Shown: piece by piece, positions 35,811 through 44,613 of the stretch | Layout: every line of letters begins with the position of its first letter | Position numbering within the stretch: position 1 is the stretch's first letter | Origin: a bacterium | Lineage (GTDB): Bacteria; Zhuqueibacterota; Zhuqueibacteria; Residuimicrobiales; Residuimicrobiaceae | Length of the DNA stretch: 64,000 bases | NCBI GenBank assembly: GCA_029565685.1 | Contig: JAKQNR010000019.1 | Span: forward strand, 1 to 64,000 | Direction: 5' to 3' | Program-made: the position numbers and the translations under genes | Notes under the pieces: generated by a model | Database searches by the model: none | What the model saw: the letters and a program-made list of their open reading frames with translations, nothing else | What the model was told of the DNA's origin: nothing

Positions 35811-36275
35811 TCAATCAGCAGCCAATGCCCGGTTAATGCCTTTGGCCCATTTTTTCGTCTGCGTTTGGGTGAAATTTCCCTCGATGAGGATCTTGCCGGT
35901 CAACACCTGCCGGGTGATAATCGGCGCGCCGATGAATTTCTTGTTGAACAGAATCACCAAGCGCTGTCGTCGATTCACCCGCGTCAACTGGCTCCACTTG
36001 AGCGCGCCCTGCTCCGTGAGCTCGAGGACCAGCGCCGGATATTTGCGATAGATGATGGCTTGCGCCGATTTGATGTCATAGTTGCTGATTTCAACACGGT
36101 TGAACACGAACAGGGTGTCGTGGGTCACCGGATCGATGTACGGTTTTTGCTCCACATCTTCCAACGTGGTCTGAGCGACAAAACGGATTTCCACATTGAT
36201 CTTTTTCGCAGGAAAAAGAGAGCAACCGCTCGCAAACGGCAACAGGACGATCACCAGCCAACGACATTTTTTCAT
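35811..36275 (-). CDS. Lipoprotein with SecD P1-head-like domain
   Basis: 154 residues from the ATG at 36275 (GAGG eight bases upstream). Lipoprotein signal KKCRWLVIVLLPFASGC. The rest resembles the P1-head subdomain of SecD/SecDF: NVEIRFVAQTT at the start, ALVLELTEQGALKWSQLT in the middle, and FIGAPIITRQVLTGKILIEG followed by FTQTQTKKWAKGIN, which mirrors the SecD pattern 'aPvI..pI..G...I.G.ft..eA..la'. The Sec membrane part is absent, so it is not a translocase subunit. It is squeezed between uxaC (10 bases) and the permease gene. Function unknown. Confidence 0.7.
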   Translation of the reverse strand: MKKCRWLVIVLLPFASGCSLFPAKKINVEIRFVAQTTLEDVEQKPYIDPVTHDTLFVFNRVEISNYDIKSAQAIIYRKYPALVLELTEQGALKWSQLTRVNRRQRLVILFNKKFIGAPIITRQVLTGKILIEGNFTQTQTKKWAKGINRALAAD

Positions 36276-36285
36276 CAAAGCGCCC

Positions 36286-37704
<1,419 letters not shown>

Positions 37705-37889
37705 AATGACTCCAACGATAAAGGGACCATTTATGTTCAAACCATGTCGGGAAAATAGCACTTTTTTGTCAATTATAAAACAGATTTTATCCAGAGCCGG
37801 GCATAAATAGCGATTGATTTGCGTTGAATAAATCATTAATTTTACCAAAATGTTTTTTATCCGTCGACTTGAATGGATTCCCCACCTTC
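37705..37889. promoter_or_regulatory. Divergent promoter region of uxaC and the MFS-HEAT gene
   Basis: A 185-base, AT-rich spacer between two divergently read genes. It must hold both promoters unless the MFS gene starts upstream at a TTG. I could not single out an operator. Confidence 0.35.
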
Positions 37890-40292
37890 ATGTCCCGTTT
37901 TATCGCAAAATTCCGCAGAATACTGCGTCCAACGGAAGAGCTCATTTCCCCGGCGCAGCTGCAGCGGTCGCTGAAATTGAACACCATTGCCGGCACCATC
38001 GGCATCTCCTGGTTTTTCATGCTCAGCCCGACAGGCAACGGCGTCACCGGCAACATGATCAATGTGTTCTTTAAAAACCACCTCGGCGGCTCCGCCTCGG
38101 ATCTCGGCCTGCTGGTGGCCTTTGTCAATCTTACCGCTGTGCTCTATCTGGTCTCCATCCTCATCTATAACCAGCTCCCGTCCATCAAGGGCTATTGGTG
38201 GATCAACCACCTCCTCGCCCGCCTGCTGGGCGCTACGCCCGCGGTGGTGGCGATCTATATCCTTCTGGGCGGCCAAAAGCATCACGGCGTCACCCTTATT
38301 CTGATCTGCGGCGGCATCGCCTGGATCTTTTACAACCTCGCCACCTCCGGCTGGTTCACCTGGATGACCGCCTTGATCCCGGAGAATATCCGCGCCTCGT
38401 ATTTCGGCCGCCGCGCCGCCATTCTTTACGGCGTCGGCATGATCGCCTTTTTTCTCATGACGTTGGCGCTGGATCTGTTTCAGCAACACGCGTTCGTCGT
38501 TTTTGCGGTATTCTTCACCCTGGCAGGCATCGGCGGGGCTATCGAAGTCACCTGTTACCTTTTCATTCCTGAGCCCAAGTCTGCGCTGACCAACATACCC
38601 CTGAGCTGGCGTATGGTCGTGGAGCCTTTTTCCAACCGGAATTTTCGCCAATTCCTCGCCGCCGTGGGATTGTTCATGTTCGCGGTCAATGTGATGGTTC
38701 CTTTCACCGGCCCTTATCTGACAGCCAAGGACGGCATCGGCGCACCCAACATCTGGCTCGGCATTCTCACCCTGAACGCTCAACTTGCCTATATGACCAG
38801 CGTTTCATATTGGGGCATGATCATGGACCGCCTAGGCCGTAAACCTGTGGTGCTTCTGGGCAGCCTCTATTTCCTTTCCGGCATCGGCTGGTTTTTCCTG
38901 TCGCCGGCGAATTACGTTTTTCTCATTCCTTTGATTGCCCTGGTGATGGGTTTGCTCGGCCCGGCTATTTTTGAAGGCGCCACCCAACTGATGATGACTC
39001 TGACCCCTGCGACCAATCGCACCACCTACATCTCCTGGTATTTCGCTCTGCTGGGCCTGGCCAACGCCTGCGGCGCTCTGGTGGGCGGCTTTCTTTCGGA
39101 CGCGCTGTCCTCTTTTCAGTATTCCCTGGGCACGTTCATCACCCTGCGCAGTTTTCACGTCATCGCTCTGGTGTATATGAGCCTGGCCCTGATCAGCGTG
39201 TTATTGATCCGCAGGATCAAAGAGGGCAGCGACATATCCATCGGCACTATGTTGCAGCAGATCGCCTCACCGTCGCTGTTTCGTACATTGGGCACCATCG
39301 GCCTGATCGGCAAACCGGAGGACTCTCGCCGAGTGGCCCGGGCTCTGCGCAATCTGGAGGGCGGCTCAAGCACCTTGGCGGTGCCGGACATCCTGTCTCG
39401 GTTGGAAGATCCAGACGCAGAGGTGCGCGAAGAGGCGGCGCGCGCCCTGGGCCGCATCAAAGCGGTGGAAGCCGTCGACCGCCTCATTCAGGTTATGATA
39501 AACCCCGCTTCCACTATTCGCGTGGCGGCCGCTCGCGCCCTGGGCAACATAGGCGACCGGCGTGCGCTGCCCTATCTGGTTGCGAATCTGGACAGCAGTT
39601 CAGAAGAGCTGCAGGAGGCCTCTGTCCAGGCCATCGGCGAAATCGGAGAAAAAGAATCCATCGCTCGAGTGCTCAAAATGCTGGCGGACAACCGCAGCGA
39701 ACGCATGCTGGGTTCAGGCGCAGAAGCCATCTCCAAACATGGAATCATCGAAGCGGTGCTGGAAATATTCCCCCGTATGCACGAGACCGCCAACCCGGTC
39801 CTGCAGCGCCAGCTGGCCATCGCCATCGGCAACCTGCTGGGAAAGCCTGGAGAATTTTACCGCTATGTGACCGGCGAACGCATCAACCAGGTCGATTCTC
39901 AGGATCAGCTGTTGGACCGTGTTCAAGAGATCCTGCGTACGCTGCCGCAGGCTAAACCAGCGACTCTTTCTGCAGCGGAACAAGTCGACGGCGAATCGCT
40001 CCTCCCCCGCATCCGCAAAGAGGCGGAAAACGAACGGTATGAATCAGCGCTGCTCCTGCTTTCGCATTTATACTCCTATATCGCACGGATTCTATTCCCG
40101 CATGCCGGCGGCGATGATGAATCCCTGATCGCCTTTGCCATTTATCACAATCAACAGCTGGGTTTGTCCATGTGGCTGGTCAAAGAGGCTGAAAAAAAAC
40201 TGGAAAAAGGGCTGACAAAAGAGCTGCTGAGATTGGACATGCTGCTCGCGCTGTACGGACTGAGCTATTTCAACTATTCCAGTGATCGATAA
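37890..40292 (+). CDS. MFS transporter fused to C-terminal HEAT repeats
   Basis: 800 residues if begun at the ATG at 37890; no good ribosome-binding site precedes it, so the start is uncertain. Residues ~30-455 form a 12-helix major-facilitator domain (YWGMIMDRLGRKPVVLLG is the inter-helix motif A). From ~490 to ~605 there are three or four HEAT/armadillo-type repeats (DPDAEVREEAARALGRI; STIRVAAARALGNIGD; EELQEASVQAIGEIGE), then a further helical stretch with ...RIRKEAENERYESALLLL. The HEAT part should be cytoplasmic and could bind a partner or lipid. Substrate unknown; divergently next to uxaC, so a uronide or glycan is a guess. Confidence 0.85.
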   Translation: MSRFIAKFRRILRPTEELISPAQLQRSLKLNTIAGTIGISWFFMLSPTGNGVTGNMINVFFKNHLGGSASDLGLLVAFVNLTAVLYLVSILIYNQLPSIKGYWWINHLLARLLGATPAVVAIYILLGGQKHHGVTLILICGGIAWIFYNLATSGWFTWMTALIPENIRASYFGRRAAILYGVGMIAFFLMTLALDLFQQHAFVVFAVFFTLAGIGGAIEVTCYLFIPEPKSALTNIPLSWRMVVEPFSNRNFRQFLAAVGLFMFAVNVMVPFTGPYLTAKDGIGAPNIWLGILTLNAQLAYMTSVSYWGMIMDRLGRKPVVLLGSLYFLSGIGWFFLSPANYVFLIPLIALVMGLLGPAIFEGATQLMMTLTPATNRTTYISWYFALLGLANACGALVGGFLSDALSSFQYSLGTFITLRSFHVIALVYMSLALISVLLIRRIKEGSDISIGTMLQQIASPSLFRTLGTIGLIGKPEDSRRVARALRNLEGGSSTLAVPDILSRLEDPDAEVREEAARALGRIKAVEAVDRLIQVMINPASTIRVAAARALGNIGDRRALPYLVANLDSSSEELQEASVQAIGEIGEKESIARVLKMLADNRSERMLGSGAEAISKHGIIEAVLEIFPRMHETANPVLQRQLAIAIGNLLGKPGEFYRYVTGERINQVDSQDQLLDRVQEILRTLPQAKPATLSAAEQVDGESLLPRIRKEAENERYESALLLLSHLYSYIARILFPHAGGDDESLIAFAIYHNQQLGLSMWLVKEAEKKLEKGLTKELLRLDMLLALYGLSYFNYSSDR

Positions 40293-40505
40293 ACCGGTAA
40301 CCAGGAGGCTATTTGATTTTTCTGGGGGGCAAACTGGATATTGCCGCGGTCTGTCGCCAACAGTGGCGTGGGTGGGATAGAGAAGATTTTATTCTTCATC
40401 GTTTTGTTCTCGTTACCAAGCTCCACAGCCTGTGTGAAAATGATAATTCAGAAAAATAGCCTGAGCCAAACCATCAGCTGAACTGAGAACAAAGTTTTTT
40501 TTCCT

Positions 40506-40560
40506 CGTTCCCAAGCTCCAGCTTGGGAACGCCCTTGTCTTCGAAGCTCCAGTTTTGAAA
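40506..40560. repeat. Left REP-like double palindrome flanking the transposase
   Basis: CGTTCCCAAGCT, two bases CC, then AGCTTGGGAACG form a perfect 12-bp inverted repeat (40506-40531). About ten bases inward is a weaker, related element (GAAGCTCCAGTTTTGAAAC, 40543-40558). A decayed third copy lies at about 40412-40432 (CGTTACCAAGCTCCACAGC). Confidence 0.85.
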
Positions 40561-40573
40561 CTCTGATCTGCAA

Positions 40574-41130
40574 TCAATCCTCAACGGGTGGATCCCCCCA
40601 AATCGAATCCAATTCAATGATTGAATCATCATCCAGGTTATAATTTCTCGCTGAAGAGTATTTCCAGTATTCCGGGCGCTCTACATATCCCCGGCGAACC
40701 GGATTGAAATGGATATATTCCATTTTTTGCATCCAAGCTTGTTCAGTCGATAATAATTGCGGATGAAAACCTTCCTGCCATACCTGGAAAGTGCTCTCCT
40801 GTTTATAATTTTTTTTTTATAGAATTGCATTTGGTTCAACACCCGGTCTTTTCCGTCTATGCGCAGTTTTTCGATAATTCCCTTTGAAGTATAGCTCTTT
40901 ATGGACTGCAAAGTATTGGCTAGAGAGGGGCCCATCAGCAGAGCGTGAAAATGGTTTTCCATGATGACATACGCGTAGAGGCGCAAGGCTTTATTTTTCT
41001 GCGCATGCTTGAACGCTTCGATGATGAGCTGAAAGTAGGGTTCAGAGTTGAATACTGGAATCCATTGAACGATTGTGCTGGCGATAAAATAAAGCCCACC
41101 TTCAAGAACTATTTTATAACGAGATCTCAT
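40574..41130 (-). pseudogene. REP-associated tyrosine transposase (Y1_Tnp), frameshifted
   Basis: IS200-like HUH single-strand transposase. The first frame from ATG 41130 reads RSRYKIVLEGGLYFIAS and contains the HUH metal motif ENHFHALLMG and the Tyr region QSIKSYTSKGI. At a run of ten A (minus strand, 40811-40820) the frame shifts. In the other frame the family C terminus continues intact: FQVWQEGFHPQLL, then MEYIHFNPVRRGYV and ERPEYWKYSSARNY, ending at a TGA at 40574. Dropping one A restores a full protein of about 185 residues. The gene is either recently broken or read through by slippage at the A tract. Base composition is AT-richer than the neighbours, consistent with mobility. Confidence 0.88.
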
Positions 41131-41284
41131 GTCTTAGGTTAAATAGGCCTGCAAATATAATCAAGGGACAAAATCGCTTCGGATGCGTTCTGTCAAGCAT
41201 ACGTTTTAATTTTCGTTGCCAACCTGCGACTTGATGCCACGGGTGGGGGAAACTCCTGCATCTCTTGTCGCCAAATATCAAGCC

Positions 41285-41334
41285 AAAGCTGGAGCTTTTA
41301 AACAATTACGTTCCCAAGCTGGAGCTTGGGAACG
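41285..41334. repeat. Right REP-like double palindrome flanking the transposase
   Basis: AAAGCTGGAGCTTT (41285-41298) followed ten bases on by CGTTCCCAAGCT, GG, AGCTTGGGAACG (41309-41334). It is the reverse complement arrangement of the left element, with the smaller copy nearer the gene. Confidence 0.85.
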
Positions 41335-41393
41335 AGAGATTGAAATAACAGCTAAAGGAATGGATCAGATTCTGCCCCCTTTCGGCACGCTCA

Positions 41394-41407
41394 GGACAAG
41401 CTTGTCC
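41394..41407. repeat. Perfect 14-bp palindrome
   Basis: GGACAAGCTTGTCC is its own reverse complement. No T-tract follows, so it is unlikely to be a terminator. Confidence 0.6.
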
Positions 41408-41868
41408 GCTATGTGCGGCGTCACCTCGCCGGCAATTCCAATGCATCAAATACCCGAGGATTATATGATACCCCTGAGCCGATCATCTCCGGGTTTGGGA
41501 AACCGTACCCACCTCTCTTCCCGGCCCGGTGAATCGCCTGCCCTTGTTCCTTAACCTTAATCATCTGCGCCAGCGAAAAGGGACAACATGAGACATATAC
41601 TACAAGCCGCCGCATCCCGGACAGCGCCCCCTACGCAAATTCCTCCCACAGGTCCCTGCGCTGGAGAAATCTCTCAATAGATGAACCAATAACCGATACT
41701 TAACAAAAAAACTTGAGCACCAATCAATAATAAGCTATATTTAAAGCAATGTACGATAACAGTGCTAAGGAGATCGAAGCGATTGCAAAAGCCATGATCT
41801 TTCAACCATCGGACGGATCAGGAACCCGTCGCCACTAAACCCTGGTCTGCGGCACAACGAACCTGCGA

Positions 41869-42042
41869 ATGCAGCAGGCAGCTTTTTCGGGACAGGTTAA
41901 AATTCCCTCTTTAAAAGCTGCTCCTGATCCGGCCGATGAAAGTGTGGCTATTACCGCAGGAATCGCTTTGATATTCAGCAGTCTATTGGGCATCCTATAC
42001 GGGCGCTGCATCGTGAGCCAAGTAATACGCCGTCTGCCTTGA
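41869..42042 (+). CDS. Possible small single-helix membrane protein or gene remnant
   Basis: 57 codons. The chain has a soluble start, then one hydrophobic segment (SVAITAGIALIFSSLLGILY) followed by a basic tail (SQVIRRLP), the layout of a small inner-membrane protein. There is no visible ribosome-binding site and no family recognised, so it may be a remnant of a larger gene. Confidence 0.25.
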   Translation: MQQAAFSGQVKIPSLKAAPDPADESVAITAGIALIFSSLLGILYGRCIVSQVIRRLP

Positions 42043-42059
42043 CGGATGAGGAGGATTTC

Positions 42060-44006
42060 GTGAAAGCGTGTATGCAAAAAATTCCCTATAGACCCGGTTC
42101 TGTCCTATGGATCCTGTCCATCGTGCTGATTTCCGGTGACCTGTATACCGGCGGCATCATCGCGCAGGCGCAGACCGAATGGATCAGCGCAACGGATCAG
42201 GTGCGTGTGCAGCGCGAAGGGGACTGGCTGGAGACATCCTTCCGTTTTGCCGCCCACGGCCACCTGGCGACTGAGAAGGATGGTGCAACCCTCATGTTCT
42301 CATGTGAAGGCGGCGACGTGCTGTTACGCCTGGGACAGCATGCGGTGCCCTCGTATGGCCGGCCCGGACTCGGATTGTTGGCGGTGTGCATCGACGGCGG
42401 TGCGGAACGCCTGGTGTATCCTCTCCATGAGCCGCGCGAAATAGTGCTGGCGCGCGGCCTGCCGCCCGGTCCGCACAACATCAGGATCGAGCACCGGTCC
42501 ACAGGCTGCGGCGCCGGCGCTCGAATCGAGGCGCTGGGCGTCAGCGCTGCGCCCACCGGTGAACTGGCGTTCACCCTCACGGGTGAGAATCACGCCTATT
42601 TGGTTGATGCGCGGGCGGTGCTGACTCGAGACGGCGCTGTTATCGCGAACCGTCTGGTGCGCAATTGGCTGACCGGGGGCTGCCGGCTGGCAGGATTGCC
42701 TCCGGGAACAGGCTACCGGCTGGAAGTACAGGCCATTGGCTGGGCCTTGTGTGTTGTTGAAAATATTTCCATCACCGCGGGCCGCGAAACAGAGCTGGCG
42801 CCTGTGCACCTGGCGGCGGATCCCGGCACGGCCAGGGGATGGCTGTTTCCCCGCCTTGGACGGCAGACAGTTCGCCGGCCCGGCGAGAACTTTCACGCTC
42901 GGTTCCAAGCGCCGGACGCCAGGTTGGCCGGCGCGCGCCTCGAACGCCGCATCGGTCCGGCGGTGATTTCCCGGCCGATGGTTTTCGCAGAAGATTCGAG
43001 TGCGGCATTTTACTATGACCGGGAAGTAATCGCTGAAATTCCGGACGGCACGCCGCCGGGACTGTACGACCTCATCGTGCAGACCCGCCGTCGTGGACGG
43101 GACGGTGCGCGCGAATTGCGCTCGCAGCGTGCCGTGATGGTGGTGAGCGAGTATCCAGTCGATCCGGTGTTCATCACCTGGGGGCATCTGGACACTCAGG
43201 GCCAGTACCAGGCCGAATATGCGCTCGCGCTGGCGGAGATTGCCAACCTGAGCGGCGCGGACATGGCGCTGGAAGCAGATGCCTGCAATCCCGCCTATGT
43301 CGCCGGCGCGCTCGCCACGCTGGAAATTCCCTACCTGGTTAACTTCGGCAACCACCAGTTTCCCGGCTTTGAGCAATGGTACGGACCGCAGGAGGAAGCC
43401 ATCGACTATGGTCCGGACATCCGGATAGTCAACCGGTCGCTCCCGTGGCACGAGAGCACGGCGCAGACCGACGCGCTGTTCGCAGCTCGCCCGGACGCGC
43501 GGATCAAAATCATCAATGCGTTCGAGCACAACGCGCCGGTGGAACTATTGGACCGCCGCCGGGTGGCGCTGATCCATGACGCCCACGGGCCGGGCGACCG
43601 CGTAATGGACATGGGCGCCACGCCGACAAAACGCGTGGGCAAGTCCAATTCCGAAAGCTTCCGGATGATCCGGTTCAGGGACGGTCGCGTGGCGTCATGC
43701 ACCTACATGGGGCATGCGACGGCGCCGGTGCCTTTCAGGCGCGGCGAGGTGCCGCCGCTGCGGGCGGAAATCGATCCCCAGGCGGACGGCACGCAGCCAC
43801 GAGTCGCGGTCAGCCTGATCAACGATCTCGGCGATCCGTTTCCCAACTGCCGCATCACGCTGGTGATGCCGGCCGGCGCCTACCGTTGCACGGGTGGGAG
43901 CATAGAATCCGCCGTTGCCAGCGACTGCAAACGATATGCCGTTCTGACCATCCGCGCGGATGCCCCGCCGGAGAGCCGGACGGTGGTTCGTGTGGTGAAA
44001 GAATGA
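42060..44006 (+). CDS. Secreted calcineurin-like phosphoesterase-related protein, incomplete metal motifs
   Basis: 648 residues from a GTG at 42060, which has GAGGAGG five bases upstream. A signal peptide (VLWILSIVLISGDLYTGG...AQA) is followed by beta-sandwich domains (~30-350), then a segment resembling metallophosphoesterases: TWGHLDTQG where D-x-H is expected, ADMALEADACN, an intact GNH (LVNFGNHQFPG), a His in NAFEHNAPVE and HDAHG near the end. Only some canonical ligands are present. The C terminus (PRVAVSLINDLGDPFPNCRI onward) is another beta domain. Composition is strongly GC-rich compared with the flanking AT-rich gaps. Function unknown; catalytic activity doubtful. Confidence 0.65.
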   Translation: MKACMQKIPYRPGSVLWILSIVLISGDLYTGGIIAQAQTEWISATDQVRVQREGDWLETSFRFAAHGHLATEKDGATLMFSCEGGDVLLRLGQHAVPSYGRPGLGLLAVCIDGGAERLVYPLHEPREIVLARGLPPGPHNIRIEHRSTGCGAGARIEALGVSAAPTGELAFTLTGENHAYLVDARAVLTRDGAVIANRLVRNWLTGGCRLAGLPPGTGYRLEVQAIGWALCVVENISITAGRETELAPVHLAADPGTARGWLFPRLGRQTVRRPGENFHARFQAPDARLAGARLERRIGPAVISRPMVFAEDSSAAFYYDREVIAEIPDGTPPGLYDLIVQTRRRGRDGARELRSQRAVMVVSEYPVDPVFITWGHLDTQGQYQAEYALALAEIANLSGADMALEADACNPAYVAGALATLEIPYLVNFGNHQFPGFEQWYGPQEEAIDYGPDIRIVNRSLPWHESTAQTDALFAARPDARIKIINAFEHNAPVELLDRRRVALIHDAHGPGDRVMDMGATPTKRVGKSNSESFRMIRFRDGRVASCTYMGHATAPVPFRRGEVPPLRAEIDPQADGTQPRVAVSLINDLGDPFPNCRITLVMPAGAYRCTGGSIESAVASDCKRYAVLTIRADAPPESRTVVRVVKE

Positions 44007-44613
44007 AGGGGAACATCAATTGCCGAAATCATGCGCACAGATCGGCACCAACAGGCATCCTCGGGACGCTCATGCTCTCAGGGATCGATCTGCCGACAGC
44101 GGCTCTAGTTATGAAATGGGTAAATTGAAGTTCAATGCCTGATAATCGGCGCTGCGGCGCAAGCCCAATGCGATTCCATTTTGACTGAGAATTTAACCAG
44201 CGGACGAATGATTCGCTGCATGGAAATTATCAATCCGCATAAAGCGGCTGAGGGTTGATCATCGATAGGCTGAGCAAAGTGTGAATTCCCGCCGCGCAAC
44301 CGGGTTCTCCCTCTCCTGCCCAGAAAGCCTGGTGCAACCCATCCCATATCATTTCATACGCCAATCGATTCCCCTTTAAAGCAAACGGCGGTCGCAGCGA
44401 ATTAAAAGGCGCAGCCGGTGCGTTTACAAATGACTTGATCTCAAATCCGTAAAAAGCTATATTCCAGCGAGCATGCAATCATCAACCCATCGGCTGTTGC
44501 GGATGGCCGCTGGAGGGGCAGCTATTCGAAAATCATATGGCGGAATAACCGCGACCACCGAACAGCCCTGTCGTTGTTCGTTCTCCATACCAAAGAAACC
44601 GTACGGCAGTGAC
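44007..44613. other. Intergenic region with a probable gene remnant
   Basis: 607 bases between the phosphoesterase-like gene and addB. The only thing I can suggest is the minus-strand fragment at 44230-44478; the rest shows no coding signal. Confidence 0.4.
44230..44478 (-). pseudogene. Possible C-terminal fragment of a Gfo/Idh-type gene
   Basis: 82 codons. The segment MIWDGLHQAFWAGEGEPGC followed by AAGIHTLLSLSMI resembles the last helices of Gfo/Idh/MocA proteins (DGL...G.EP.CSA..G), but no N-terminal part exists upstream. It would be a third, decayed relative of the two intact genes. Resemblance is weak. Confidence 0.3.

Larger units (their letters stand above)
40506..41334. mobile_element. 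REP-associated tyrosine transposase unit (RAYT plus flanking REP palindromes)
   Basis: The transposase gene is framed by two palindromes in mirror orientation (CC loop on the left, GG loop on the right), each with a smaller inner element about ten bases closer to the gene. This is the architecture of a REPtron, in which the enzyme acts on REP hairpins. No target-site duplication was identified. Confidence 0.75.
41335..42059. other. Gene-poor region between the REP unit and the phosphoesterase-like gene
   Basis: About 725 bases with no recognised family. It contains a perfect 14-bp palindrome GGACAAGCTTGTCC at 41394-41407 inside a stretch resembling dispersed repeats (TTTCGGCACGCTCAGG), a short frame at 41749-41838 (29 codons) and a 57-codon frame with a membrane helix (separate entry). 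It looks like decayed sequence. Confidence 0.4.

Noticed and set aside
42324-43529. A 401-codon minus-strand frame opposite the phosphoesterase-like gene
   Set aside because: No signal, motif or ribosome-binding site; the plus strand has GAGGAGG, a signal peptide and recognisable GNH motif.
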